Shown: positions 47,071 through 58,627, counted from the first letter of the stretch. The stretch: 64,000 nt of DNA from an uncultured Methanobrevibacter sp. (GCF_946184425.1 NZ_CAMHFP010000004.1:1-64000); one strand, 5' to 3'. Program-made: numbers and translations. Notes: generated from the sequence alone by a model not told the origin.

Positions 47071-50000
47071 GTCTAACGATTAATGTTGATTTTACTATAT
47101 CTCTTAAATATATTGTTTGCACGAGATATTTTTTAATGCTTAATTTGTTTAAAACTACTTTATTAAGTTTTACAGCTGCAATTCCGTATTTATTGGTTTT
47201 TGCTGCGTATATTTTACCGTTGAGTTTGAATTTAATAACTTTTCCTTTCAATGGTACTTTTCCTTTTTTAAGGACAGCTTTCAATAATACTACTTTAGCT
47301 GATTTTTTAGCTATTGTAGCTCTAGGTGTTTTAAGCACTTGATTGACTTTTAAAACGTTTTTAACTAATTGACCACCATATGCTGCAGCAATAATGTATT
47401 TGCCAGGGGTGTAAATGTATGGTATTTTGAGAACTGCATATCCGTATTTATTGGTTTTTACTTTGAATAATTTTTTGCCAACTTTAATGAGGACTGTTTT
47501 TCCTTTACCAACACTTTTACCGTCTTTGCCTAATGCACGTACTTTATAGCTGTGTCCGTCATAGTAGTACATTACAACGTTTTTGTTTCCAACCAATACA
47601 TTGGTGATTTTAACTGTGTATACAGCAGTTTCATTGGTTACTGGATTGTAAGTGGTAATATTATATGTTCCAGCTTTAGAACCGATTTCTGCTTTGGATA
47701 ATTTTGCAACACCATTTGCATCGGTGGTTTTTGTAATATTTTTGCCGTTGACATTCATTACGACAGTGGTATTAGCTAATGGTTTACCTTCAGAATCAAC
47801 AAATTTAGCTTCAAATCCGTCATTGACATTATTGTCTGCGGTTTTATTGTCAATAGGAGTGGTGGATTTGATTGTTACTGTTGCATTGACTTTGGTTGTG
47901 TTGAGTGCAATTTCAACAGGATATTTGCCTACTGCCATATCCAAGTCCACGGTTGCAACACCGGTTTCATTGGTGGTTAACTCAATGGTTTTACCGTCAA
48001 TGGTTACTTGGAGTTTTTCACCAGCTAAAATTCTTCCTTCACTGTCAACAACGGTAATAACTAATTTTTGAGATCCTTTGAAGTATTTTTCAACGTCAGG
48101 AGCCTGAATGTCAATGCCGATTACTTTGACAGGGAAGTCAACTACTTTGGAAATATAGACTTCATCATTCATTAATGAAACGCTTGCAGTATAGTTTCCG
48201 CTAGCTAAATCCGGAATAATTGCAGTAGCTTTAGTTCCGTTTACAACAGCATCATATGATTTTCCGTTAACAATAACGGTCACATTACCGGTCACGTTTT
48301 CAGGAAGGATGATTTCCACAGTCACGTTTTTACCGACATATACAGGTTCTGCACTTGCAGAGATGTCAGCAACTAATCTGGTCAATTCAACAGTTTGATT
48401 ATCTACGGTTGCGGTAATTGCATATCCTTTGCCTTCTTCAGCTGTAATAGGGATGACTACATTATCAGCAATAGTTCCTTCGCTTACATTTAATGTAGCA
48501 TTTTCACCGGAAATTGTGAATTCTCTTTCGAATACGGATGCATCGTAATCTGTTACGTTTTCACCGTCAGTTACTTTGAATGCTAATGAAATGTCTTTTT
48601 GCAAGTCACCTGAATCTTTAACATCTAATGCTAGGATTAACCAGGTGTCAGGACTTACTTCGTTTGAACCGACTTTGTATACAGGTTTATCGTTGCTTCC
48701 CCACCAGTTGTTGTTTAAAATCACATTTGCGGTGTCTTTTTTAGTTACCATTGTAGTTCCGTCAGCAAAGTATGAATTGACAACGGTCATGTTATAATCG
48801 TTTGAAGGTCCTTCAGATACGTATGTTACATTTTCAATATAACAGGAATCAATATAGTTGGTTCCTTTGGAATTGGAAATGATGTCTTTTAAGTTAAGGA
48901 TTTTAGTGTTTTCAACATGTAATCCGTAAGGAACAAATACGCCTATGCTTCCGGATCCTCCGAATGCTACATTGGTAATGTACTGTGCAGTGTATGCTTT
49001 ATCGTGTCCGTCAATTGTGGAGTTGATTACTTTAACATTTCCAGTTGAACCGATGGAAATTTCAAATCCAGGATTATTTGCCCAGGTTTGTCCGGTTCCG
49101 ATGAGTTCAGCACTGGTTTGGCCTGATCTTGAAATTGTGGAGTTTACCATGGTAATGTTACCTTTACCACCGATAACCATTGCGTTTCCAGTCCAACCGT
49201 TTACACGCATGGAGTCCTGAATGAGGGAGTTGTATAAGTTTAGCTCACCGTCATTGAATATGGTTCCATAGTATTTTGCGTGGTTAGCAATGAATTCGGT
49301 TGCATATACGGTTAATGTACCGTAGTTTTTGATTGCTCCACCGTTGTTGGAATCACCGTTGTTGAAGAACAATGAATTTTCAACAAGTAAAGCACCGGCA
49401 TTATAGATTGCTCCACCTTCGGTACCGTGACATCTTACGAATTTGACATTGTCGATAGATGCGGTTGCACCTTTTTCAATTGTGATTGCAGGTTGCTGGT
49501 TGTATTTTTTAGCATCAACATAGTTCATGGTTATGTTAGCAACGGTCATGTTAGCTATTTTAACGCTTCCGTCACCAGCAGCAATGTTCAAGAACCAGTC
49601 TAAATCTTTACCGTCAATGATGGTTTTATCCACGCCGTCACCAATAATGGTAATATCAAGGGAACTTGCAACTGTGATGTTTGTGTTTGATTCACCGGAG
49701 TATGTTCCTTCTAAAATACGTACAACAATAACAGCGGATTGTTTGTATCCGTTGCTTAAAGCAGTTTGGATTGTTTTATAAGGAGCTTCGATAGTTCCGT
49801 TACCGTTTACATCGTCACCTTTTGCATCGGAAACATATAATGTAATATTTTCTTTTAATGGGTCTAAAACAACAGTTATAGTGCCGTTGACGTATTTGGT
49901 ATCGTCAGCTGCATTATTGTATTCTCCGGATAATGAGAATTTACCGTCATTTTTAAATCCTAAGTAATTTAATTTTGCAACTCCATTTTCTACAGTAGCT

Positions 50001-52543
50001 TCACCCATACGGGAGCCGTCCATATAGAATGTAACTATTCCTCCACTAATTACTGCACCGGATTCGTGGGTTACTTCTGCAACAACTGCATCTTCTAATG
50101 TTTTGGTTGTCAGGTCATTAAAGGTTACGGTCATGCCTTTCAAGTTGCAGTGTTGATTATTTACGTTGGTATCCGCAGTTATGAAAATGTCAGTTCCGTC
50201 GGTTGCATTATTGTTTTTAAATGATACTTCATCTAAAGTTAAGTCGTATAAGTGTATGGATGTTGAATGGGTAGGCATTAATATTGCTCCACCTTTTCCT
50301 CCAGCAGTATTGTTTTCAAATACTGTGTTGATTATTTCTCCGCCGTAAAATCCGATTGCACCACCGTCTGCACCTGCGGTGTTGTTGATGAATTTAGCAT
50401 TTACAATTTGGCAGAATGCATTTTCACCGTTTGGGTAGAATACAGCAGCACCGTACTTGCCGTCAGCGTGGTTGTTTATGAATGTATCGTTGATGGAAAT
50501 AATTTGTTTTCCGGATACATATAATACTCCAGCATCTCTGGTTACTTTATTTGAATCAAAGATGTTGTTTACACTCCTGAAGTTACCGCTAATGTAAGCT
50601 ACACCAGCGCCTGAGTAACCGGTACATTCCATATTGATGAATTTGGAATTTTCTATGATTACCCAGTCATCTCCGACAGCAGCTAACCAGAGGTTACCTG
50701 TACCGGAAGATGTGATGTTTTCAAAGTGGGAATCATAAATTTCCCCATTGTACATCATTAAGTTTCCGGAGTTGAACCATTTAACATTTCTGAATACTAC
50801 GTGGGAAGGGTTGCTTTGAGCATTAAATCTTCTTGCATTGTCCACTATACAATCTTCCATAGTTATGTAACGTACGCTGAATGCATTAGCGTATGCAGAA
50901 GAAGATGAATTTACAAAAGTCAAGTTTTTCATAAATACTTCGGTGTTTACACCAAATGTAACGAAATTATGAGCATTATTACCGCTGATAATTGCTTTTC
51001 CATAATTTTCACCAATGATGGATATTTTAGCAACATTACTGTAGGACAAATCAAAGTCTCCAGTTTCATTGTATAATCCATCTTTTAAATGAATGGTAAT
51101 ATCTACTGAATCAGTTAATGCAGTATCTAAAGCATGTTTGATTGTTTTAAACGGACTGTCTTGAGCACCAGTTCCATTTTCATCATCACCGGTAGCAGAA
51201 ACCCAATATTCGGATGGGTTGTGATTGAAATCAACGGTTACAGTTCCGTCGGTCACATTACATTCCATTTTGCTGTCTTGGTCACCGTAAGTACCAGTCA
51301 ATAGGTATTTTCCATTATCTAATAATTTTGATACGGATAATGTTGCAACACCTTTATTTGCGGTTGTTTCACCTATTTTTGTACCGTTTAAGTAGAAACT
51401 AACTTTGTAATAGGAAGATACCGGATTGTTTTGGTCATCGCTTACATTACAGGTTAATTTAAATGAAGTTCCATTTACGGTAATATCATCATATGCTAGT
51501 TTTGCATTGAAGTTCATTAATGCATAAATAGGAACCTCTTTCTTGGAAGTGTAGTTTTCAAAGGTGTTTCCTTCAAGATACATTCCGTCTCCTGCAATGT
51601 ATAATATTGCGCCGTCGCTTGATCCGTCATAGGAACAGTCTTTAAATGTATTTTTAATTATTTTTCCGTTAGGACTTCTTACATATAATGCAGAACCTTT
51701 ACCTGTACCACTTATTCCAACAAAGATGTTGTTTTCAACTAAAACGTTGGTACCTTGGATGTAAGTACAGGAGGAATCTGCCCAATTGTAGGATGTGGTT
51801 CCATTAATAAATTTGGTGCCTGTTATTGTAACGTTGTATTCTTCACTAGCCATTGCAGAGTAGTAAACAGCTGAATTTCCGGAGTTTGCTATATTGTTTT
51901 TAAATACGGAATCAACTATTCTTAAGTTATTTGCTTTGTTTTGATAAACGGCAGCATAAGCAGTAGCTGTGTTGTTTTCAAATGTACATCCTATGATAGT
52001 CAAATCACCTGAATTGGAAATTGCTGACCCGGTATTTGCTTTACCGTTAATGAATGTAATGTTCATTAAGGTTACAATGGAATCAGCACTGATTGATTTG
52101 AAAATTTGGGATGATCCACTTGCATCGATTACAGTTTTTTCACCTTGTCCGATTATTGTCAAACTACCATTGTAGTTTTTATGAGCAAGGTCAATACTTA
52201 AATCAGTATTGTTTTCACCTACAAAATTTCCGTTACCTAAATAAATAACGGCATTGTCAGATGCATTTACGCTTGATATTGCCTTATTTATTGAAGAGTA
52301 AGGACTATTTTCACTACCTGATCCTGTATCGTCCCCATCTGTTTCTACATAGACAGTTTTATCATTATTTACAGAATCGGTAGAATCGTCAGTTAATTTA
52401 ATATTATCGGAAGTTGTTTGAATTGTTTCATCATGACTGAGCATTACGCTGTCATCTGCCACATTGTCCTGAGCACATACTGCTCCAATGGATAATATGG
52501 TTAATAAAACAATTGTCAAAAACATTATTTTACTAAATTTCAA
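47066..52543 (-). CDS. Giant adhesin-like protein: three beta-helix modules plus Ig-like domains
   Basis: Signal peptide; module starts VYVETDGDDTGSGSENSPYSSINKAI, YWVSATGDDENGTGAQDSPFKTIKHAL, LYVSDAKGDDVNGNGTIEAPYKTIQTAL; same C-terminal ~160 aa type as the neighbouring gene. Confidence 0.88.
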   Translation of the reverse strand: MKFSKIMFLTIVLLTILSIGAVCAQDNVADDSVMLSHDETIQTTSDNIKLTDDSTDSVNNDKTVYVETDGDDTGSGSENSPYSSINKAISSVNASDNAVIYLGNGNFVGENNTDLSIDLAHKNYNGSLTIIGQGEKTVIDASGSSQIFKSISADSIVTLMNITFINGKANTGSAISNSGDLTIIGCTFENNTATAYAAVYQNKANNLRIVDSVFKNNIANSGNSAVYYSAMASEEYNVTITGTKFINGTTSYNWADSSCTYIQGTNVLVENNIFVGISGTGKGSALYVRSPNGKIIKNTFKDCSYDGSSDGAILYIAGDGMYLEGNTFENYTSKKEVPIYALMNFNAKLAYDDITVNGTSFKLTCNVSDDQNNPVSSYYKVSFYLNGTKIGETTANKGVATLSVSKLLDNGKYLLTGTYGDQDSKMECNVTDGTVTVDFNHNPSEYWVSATGDDENGTGAQDSPFKTIKHALDTALTDSVDITIHLKDGLYNETGDFDLSYSNVAKISIIGENYGKAIISGNNAHNFVTFGVNTEVFMKNLTFVNSSSSAYANAFSVRYITMEDCIVDNARRFNAQSNPSHVVFRNVKWFNSGNLMMYNGEIYDSHFENITSSGTGNLWLAAVGDDWVIIENSKFINMECTGYSGAGVAYISGNFRSVNNIFDSNKVTRDAGVLYVSGKQIISINDTFINNHADGKYGAAVFYPNGENAFCQIVNAKFINNTAGADGGAIGFYGGEIINTVFENNTAGGKGGAILMPTHSTSIHLYDLTLDEVSFKNNNATDGTDIFITADTNVNNQHCNLKGMTVTFNDLTTKTLEDAVVAEVTHESGAVISGGIVTFYMDGSRMGEATVENGVAKLNYLGFKNDGKFSLSGEYNNAADDTKYVNGTITVVLDPLKENITLYVSDAKGDDVNGNGTIEAPYKTIQTALSNGYKQSAVIVVRILEGTYSGESNTNITVASSLDITIIGDGVDKTIIDGKDLDWFLNIAAGDGSVKIANMTVANITMNYVDAKKYNQQPAITIEKGATASIDNVKFVRCHGTEGGAIYNAGALLVENSLFFNNGDSNNGGAIKNYGTLTVYATEFIANHAKYYGTIFNDGELNLYNSLIQDSMRVNGWTGNAMVIGGKGNITMVNSTISRSGQTSAELIGTGQTWANNPGFEISIGSTGNVKVINSTIDGHDKAYTAQYITNVAFGGSGSIGVFVPYGLHVENTKILNLKDIISNSKGTNYIDSCYIENVTYVSEGPSNDYNMTVVNSYFADGTTMVTKKDTANVILNNNWWGSNDKPVYKVGSNEVSPDTWLILALDVKDSGDLQKDISLAFKVTDGENVTDYDASVFEREFTISGENATLNVSEGTIADNVVIPITAEEGKGYAITATVDNQTVELTRLVADISASAEPVYVGKNVTVEIILPENVTGNVTVIVNGKSYDAVVNGTKATAIIPDLASGNYTASVSLMNDEVYISKVVDFPVKVIGIDIQAPDVEKYFKGSQKLVITVVDSEGRILAGEKLQVTIDGKTIELTTNETGVATVDLDMAVGKYPVEIALNTTKVNATVTIKSTTPIDNKTADNNVNDGFEAKFVDSEGKPLANTTVVMNVNGKNITKTTDANGVAKLSKAEIGSKAGTYNITTYNPVTNETAVYTVKITNVLVGNKNVVMYYYDGHSYKVRALGKDGKSVGKGKTVLIKVGKKLFKVKTNKYGYAVLKIPYIYTPGKYIIAAAYGGQLVKNVLKVNQVLKTPRATIAKKSAKVVLLKAVLKKGKVPLKGKVIKFKLNGKIYAAKTNKYGIAAVKLNKVVLNKLSIKKYLVQTIYLRDIVKSTLIVRR

Positions 52544-53083
52544 TTTTGATTACCTCATATAATTATATAATCATATGTATTCAATCTAACTTGAATACAT
52601 GATAAGTATGTTTGATATAAAATAATATTTAAAAGTTTTCTAAATCCCTATAAATTCAATAATCACAAGTTTTTATAAATATTTGAATATTTCATTTCAT
52701 TTTAAAAAATTATTGAATAAATATTGTTAGTTTCGGGGGGTTTTAATTGAAATACTGAATATTCTACATATCTGCTCAATAATAACCTACAACATAACGA
52801 AAATGGGAAATGTTGTGAAATTTAAAAATACCTTAAAAATGTTTTTACATAAAATTTAAATAGATTGTAATTTATTTGATTTATTATATCTTTAAAATGA
52901 TTCTAATTGTAATATTGGTGGGATATATTGCTTGATTTTTAATTTTATTTTATTTTAAAATTCATTTTTTTATCAAGTATACTTGTTTTTTTAACAAATT
53001 TTAAATAGGTTCACGTAAATAATGTATAACATCATAAATTACTTGATTTATTTATTTTCAAATAAGATTTATTATGGGGTGAA

Positions 53084-56000
53084 ATTATCAAAAACAGAAA
53101 TGTGCTCATGTTATTGCTGGTCATGTTTGCAGTTAGCTTGTCACTCAATGTAGTGGCTGCGGTTAATCAAACAGCTGATAATGTACTTTCTGTCGCTGAT
53201 GAAAGTTCACCTCAGGAACTTGAAATTTCCGATGATGTGGAAAATGGTGCAGATTCAAATAATCTGTCTTCAGATGGCGGCAAAACATTTGAAATCACTC
53301 AGATTTCATATGAGAAATATTTCAATCCGAGGGATGGAAAAATTTTGCCAAATTCTGGAATTTCAAGTGGCGATACAATAAAAATCGGAAATATTTCAAA
53401 CAGAGCATTTGTTATTGACCGTCCTCTTACCGTAATGCCGATTACTCAAAACGATAAGATTACAAACGGGTATATTCATTTAATCAAAGGCAGTGATGGG
53501 TCAACAATAACTAATCTGACAATAAACAATACCAAGGGGACATTGACATTCAGAGGCGTTACTGTAGGCCAGCTACACGGTATATGGCTAACCAATTCCA
53601 ACAACAATTTTATTTCATACAACACAATTAGAATTGCCAATGCGGCTGGAGTTTATGCAATGCCTATGGGATGGTCCAGCAATAATCGGATTGTCTACAA
53701 TGACATGAAGACATACATCTCCTCTGTCATGATTATGGGTCAGTGCCATTACAATCTGATTTCCCATAACAGTCTGGAGGTTCTCTCATATTCCGACATG
53801 TCTGTCACAAATCTTATTTACTTCAACCCCTTCAATCATGCTGATTATTCAGGTTCTCCGTTATGTCTGGGAAATGTCATATCCTATAATTATCTTAAAG
53901 GATTCTGCAGTCTCCCTATGTCAATCATCATACAGATGTCATATGCAAATCATGATGGTACAGTGATTGCAAACAATACTGTACTTAAAGGGTCATTCGG
54001 TATTAATCTCCAGGGGAATAATCTTTCAGTATATGGTAATGTGGTGGACAATAGTGCTACCGGTATAAGTGTCACCGGAAGTAACTTCACTGTACATGAT
54101 AACTCTGTCAGTGGAAGTAGTCAGAAATGTGGTATTCAGATAGCAGGTAGGATTAATTCAACATGTGATGTTTATGCCAATAATGTGACATTTACAGATG
54201 TGGTGTCTGCTATGAGTATTTTCAACAGTGTCACTGCACATGACAATATCATCAATGTTAAAGGATATGGTGTTGGAGTAGCTGTTGGTGAAGACAACTC
54301 CAAAGTATATGACAATAGGATTAAAGTTAATCATGATGATGGAATCACTATATTAGGTAATGGAAATGAAGTTGACAATAATATAATTATCACTAATGCA
54401 AGAGGAGTGTCAATACCTGCAAAAGACAATGGTATAAGATATTACAATAACACTATTTCAAGGAATACCATTACAAGTGACAGTCATGGTGTTTATATTG
54501 CAGGTTTGGTTTATCGCACTACTATTATAGACAATGTTATAGAGACCAACAGCAGTGTAGGTATCTACAAGGATATCACCGATGAGTTATCAAATATCGA
54601 ACAGGACAATATGATAAATGGGGTAATATTAAAATCTACCGCAATTGTTGTAAATGATAGCAATTATTATGATTACTTTGATAGGAATGGAGTTTTGACA
54701 TATACATTTCCTGAAGGCAAAACCAAAGTCATGATTTTAACATTTCTTACAAACAAGAATATAATCCTAAATGAAAAAATCAATGTAATAAGCAATAAGC
54801 AAAGCAATTTGCTCTTCAATGTAACAATCACCATCAAAAGCAATGCAAGCGGATCACTTGTTCGTGATTTTAATTTTATAAACAGCAACCGTAAAGCTAT
54901 TGTACTTGATAATGTAAATGATGTCAGTATTGTTAAAAACAACATTAACTCTGCATTCAATAAAGCTAAAGGTGATAATTCTGTAATCATAATCAGAAAT
55001 GTTTGTGAAAATTCAGTAATCTCCAATAATAACCTATTTATCAATTCAAAAATTTCCAATGTTTATGCAATTAGTGCAAACGACAGGAAATTGTCCAAAG
55101 GATTCCTATTGGCAAACAATACCATGATCATCATCTCTTCCAAAGACTGTGAAGCGATTTCAGTAGGTTCACTGAATTCCAGTCAGTTCATATCAAACAA
55201 CATCAACATCATTGCAGACGGTGAAGCCTACGGATTTAACATAAAAGGAAGATTATCTGACATGGATGTGTGCGATAATGAGATTATAATACATTCTCTT
55301 AAAAAGGCATATCTTGTAAATCTTCAGGGTGTTACAAATACAAATGTATCTGGCAATAAGCTGTATGGACAAAGCAATGAGATTTATGGAATTTCTGCCA
55401 ATGATTTGAAAAATGCATCAATCATGGGAAATGCCTTATCCGTTTTCACACAAAATTCAGGTAATTCAATAATCAATTCCGACTGCAGGGACTTGGTGAT
55501 AAGTGATAATCTAATTTACACAAATACCTCAAAACCTATTTTCGTCGTTGAAAATGTGGAAAATAATGTCTATGTCATTGACAACAATAATTATAACATT
55601 TATTTTGATGAAGAAGGATGCCTTAGAAATGACCTGATTGGGGGAAAATCAACTTTATTATTATATAATTTAACAGATAACAGAATGCTTAAAGTCAATT
55701 CCGATGTCGATATATCATCATATGATGCTGAAATTCCTATATCTGCTTCAATAATTCTTGATGTTAACGCTTCAAATTCAAGGATATATGGAATTACTCT
55801 TATAAATTCAACTTTAATTCTAAATAATTCTTCTAATGTAATTATTCAGAATAATGCATTTGTCAATTCATCTTTAACAGTTAACGGGGGACAAAACAAT
55901 CACTTCAAATACAATAATGTAACTGATTTGTCTAAAATCACAATAATCAATTCAAAATATAATCAAATTTCCAATAACTGCTTTAACGTATCCTCTAAAA

Positions 56001-58624
56001 GTAAAATAATCTCTCTTGAAAATGCCTGTGATACATTAATCGGCAGCAATATTATAAATGCAAGTTCCGATTCTCTGGTTGTCATCTCTTCAAATGCTTC
56101 TTTAAGGGATAATGTCACAGGAAATGAAATTTATGCATCTGGAAATTCAGTTTACGGATATGATGCATTTAATTCAAAACAAGGGGAATTCACAAAAAAC
56201 AATGTTTACATTGATGGGGAAGGAATAAAACAGGCTGGTGTTTCACTTACAAACTCTTCCGGTTATATGATTGGCGAAAACCGTATTATTTCACACTCTA
56301 AGAAAGGTGGAGAATATGCAGTTGAAGTAATTTCCAACAGTAATCTTTCTAATTTCATTGTTGGAAATTATCTGATTAGTTCAAACGGTTTAAAATATGC
56401 TGATGTTGCGGTCAATGCTAAATATGATGTGGTTGACTTAAACACTCCTCGTGACATATTTGTATCTTCCAGTGGAAGCGATGAAACAGGTGATGGAAGT
56501 GAATCAAATCCTTACGCATCCATTTCTAAAGCAATTAAAAATGCTTTGAACTATTCAGTAATCTATGTTTCCGGCGGAAACTACAATGAATCAAATATTC
56601 AGATTAATAAAAATTTAACTCTAATGGCTTTAGGCAATGCTGTTATTGATGCAAACACAAATCAGCTGTTCAATATATCTCTTGATTCCACATTTTCCAT
56701 TTCAGGATTTAAAATCAGAAATGCACACAATGTTGAAGGTGGATCAGTATTCATTAACAACGGTAAGCTAATAATAAACAATTCTTTCATATCTGATTCC
56801 AGTTCCTATTTCGATAATTCCCATCCTGAATTCAGTGAAAATAGAACATATGATGATGGAGGATTGAAAACAGCTTATACCGTAGACTGCAAGAATACAG
56901 GTATGGGTGGAGCTATTTTAAACAAAGGAGAATTAATCATAAATTCAAGCGTATTTTCAAATAATTTGGGCCATTATGGAGGAGCAATAGCCAATCTTGG
57001 AAAAACATCCATCGAATCAACTTTATTTATCAACAATTTGGGCGTTCATGGGGGGACAATCTACTCCAATACTACATATAAAATGTCCATTAGGAATTCT
57101 TTGTTTAACAATAATACTGCTTTAACAACTCTTGACTATTGTAAACTTAGATTATATTCAACCGGATGGTCTATTGATGAGGGAAATCGCCATCAGATAG
57201 GTTCAGACTGTGACCTGCCACTTGGAGTGGGCGGAGCGATTTATGCCAACAATGACATGCTTATTGAAAATTCAGAATTCATTTCTAATTCAGCAAGAAG
57301 CGGTGGAGCGATAGCAACCCATACTGATTTGCCGGATTTAGAAATAAAGAACAGTACATTTTTAAACAACAGGGCAAACGATACAAGGCGTTCATTAGGT
57401 TCAAACAACTTAAATTATTTTGCATTTTCAAGAGGATATGCTGGCGGTGCCATAAGCGGAAATTTCAATAAATTCCATATTTCAGACAGTGAATTTTACT
57501 TCAACCAGGCGGTTCAAAATGGTGGAGCTATACAGGCAAGGGCAAAAGACGGAAAAATTATTGATTCAATATTTACTGACAACACTGCCGGAATAAGTGG
57601 TGGTGCTTTGGATATTTCAGATAATTTCATTGTGATGAGAACAGTCATCTCAAATAACTCCGCAAGCTATGGTGGAGCGATAGAGTATGATTCCTCAGTA
57701 TATTATGGTCATATCCAGAATCATTTAAATATTTATAATTCAACAATTTCCGGAAATAAGGCATTGACTAGAGGAGGAGCATTCAACTTCGGCTCAGGAA
57801 ATATTTCAGTCCATGATTCAAATATTGCCGATAATTTCGCACCTTCCGGAAATACAATATCCACATCAGGGACTACCAACGCAATCGACATGAGATATAA
57901 CTATTGGGGTGCCAGTTCAGGTCCTGATGATTCAGTATGGTCTGTTGCCAATACACAATTCAGGCCATGGTATGGACAATGGATCAGCTGGAATCCGACA
58001 GTTTCTGGAGGGGATTCCCCTTCAAAAGATGACGGTCATAAGGACAATACAAATCCTGTCATAAATCCTAAACATGGAGATAATTCCAAACCTTCAGGCT
58101 CAACAAATACAGGTTCAAGTACCTCAACAGGAACAACAATAGGTGGTAAAGGTAACTGGGGATACACAGGTTCTGGTGACGGTTCAAACTTAGGATACAA
58201 TGGAATCGGAAATAACCATAATGGATTATACTCATCCCTGAACGGAAGGTCATATTCAGGCCAAAGCATTAACGGAATGGCTCCAACAGGCAATTCTTCA
58301 CATGAATCCAATACAAACGGCAATGTGAACTATGACAGTCTAAGTAAATCCAACAGCTCAAGCTATAATCCTGACTTTTCATCTGTTGGAATGGCTGCAA
58401 ATGCCGCTTCTTCAGCTTCATCCTCACAAGGGGGATCTTCAGGTGATGCGGGAAGTTCATCAAATGACGCTTCAAGTGTTTCAAAATCTTATGAAATTAA
58501 GGAAATTGATGAGTTGTTAAGTGATTCTGATGCAATGATTCAATTTTTAATTTATGCATTCATAACACTATTCCTTTTAATAGTCGGTTACAGGCATAAA
58601 AAGGAAGAAAACGAGGAATATTAG
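53084..58624 (+). CDS. Giant adhesin-like beta-helix (NosD-like) protein with Ser/Gly-rich linker and C-terminal TM anchor
   Basis: NosD-like repeats (NVVDNSATGISVTGSNFTVHDNSVSG), beta-helix module, low-complexity linker, TM QFLIYAFITLFLLIVGYRHKKEENEEY. Start uncertain: probably ATT 53084 or ATC 53087; the ORF-track start is GTG 53102. Confidence 0.87.
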   Translation: MIKNRNVLMLLLVMFAVSLSLNVVAAVNQTADNVLSVADESSPQELEISDDVENGADSNNLSSDGGKTFEITQISYEKYFNPRDGKILPNSGISSGDTIKIGNISNRAFVIDRPLTVMPITQNDKITNGYIHLIKGSDGSTITNLTINNTKGTLTFRGVTVGQLHGIWLTNSNNNFISYNTIRIANAAGVYAMPMGWSSNNRIVYNDMKTYISSVMIMGQCHYNLISHNSLEVLSYSDMSVTNLIYFNPFNHADYSGSPLCLGNVISYNYLKGFCSLPMSIIIQMSYANHDGTVIANNTVLKGSFGINLQGNNLSVYGNVVDNSATGISVTGSNFTVHDNSVSGSSQKCGIQIAGRINSTCDVYANNVTFTDVVSAMSIFNSVTAHDNIINVKGYGVGVAVGEDNSKVYDNRIKVNHDDGITILGNGNEVDNNIIITNARGVSIPAKDNGIRYYNNTISRNTITSDSHGVYIAGLVYRTTIIDNVIETNSSVGIYKDITDELSNIEQDNMINGVILKSTAIVVNDSNYYDYFDRNGVLTYTFPEGKTKVMILTFLTNKNIILNEKINVISNKQSNLLFNVTITIKSNASGSLVRDFNFINSNRKAIVLDNVNDVSIVKNNINSAFNKAKGDNSVIIIRNVCENSVISNNNLFINSKISNVYAISANDRKLSKGFLLANNTMIIISSKDCEAISVGSLNSSQFISNNINIIADGEAYGFNIKGRLSDMDVCDNEIIIHSLKKAYLVNLQGVTNTNVSGNKLYGQSNEIYGISANDLKNASIMGNALSVFTQNSGNSIINSDCRDLVISDNLIYTNTSKPIFVVENVENNVYVIDNNNYNIYFDEEGCLRNDLIGGKSTLLLYNLTDNRMLKVNSDVDISSYDAEIPISASIILDVNASNSRIYGITLINSTLILNNSSNVIIQNNAFVNSSLTVNGGQNNHFKYNNVTDLSKITIINSKYNQISNNCFNVSSKSKIISLENACDTLIGSNIINASSDSLVVISSNASLRDNVTGNEIYASGNSVYGYDAFNSKQGEFTKNNVYIDGEGIKQAGVSLTNSSGYMIGENRIISHSKKGGEYAVEVISNSNLSNFIVGNYLISSNGLKYADVAVNAKYDVVDLNTPRDIFVSSSGSDETGDGSESNPYASISKAIKNALNYSVIYVSGGNYNESNIQINKNLTLMALGNAVIDANTNQLFNISLDSTFSISGFKIRNAHNVEGGSVFINNGKLIINNSFISDSSSYFDNSHPEFSENRTYDDGGLKTAYTVDCKNTGMGGAILNKGELIINSSVFSNNLGHYGGAIANLGKTSIESTLFINNLGVHGGTIYSNTTYKMSIRNSLFNNNTALTTLDYCKLRLYSTGWSIDEGNRHQIGSDCDLPLGVGGAIYANNDMLIENSEFISNSARSGGAIATHTDLPDLEIKNSTFLNNRANDTRRSLGSNNLNYFAFSRGYAGGAISGNFNKFHISDSEFYFNQAVQNGGAIQARAKDGKIIDSIFTDNTAGISGGALDISDNFIVMRTVISNNSASYGGAIEYDSSVYYGHIQNHLNIYNSTISGNKALTRGGAFNFGSGNISVHDSNIADNFAPSGNTISTSGTTNAIDMRYNYWGASSGPDDSVWSVANTQFRPWYGQWISWNPTVSGGDSPSKDDGHKDNTNPVINPKHGDNSKPSGSTNTGSSTSTGTTIGGKGNWGYTGSGDGSNLGYNGIGNNHNGLYSSLNGRSYSGQSINGMAPTGNSSHESNTNGNVNYDSLSKSNSSSYNPDFSSVGMAANAASSASSSQGGSSGDAGSSSNDASSVSKSYEIKEIDELLSDSDAMIQFLIYAFITLFLLIVGYRHKKEENEEY

Positions 58625-58627
58625 GTG

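Noticed and set aside
58036-58323. Pro-rich antisense ORF opposite the Ser/Gly linker
   Set aside because: Complement of Gly/Ser-rich codons gives spurious Pro-rich translation.
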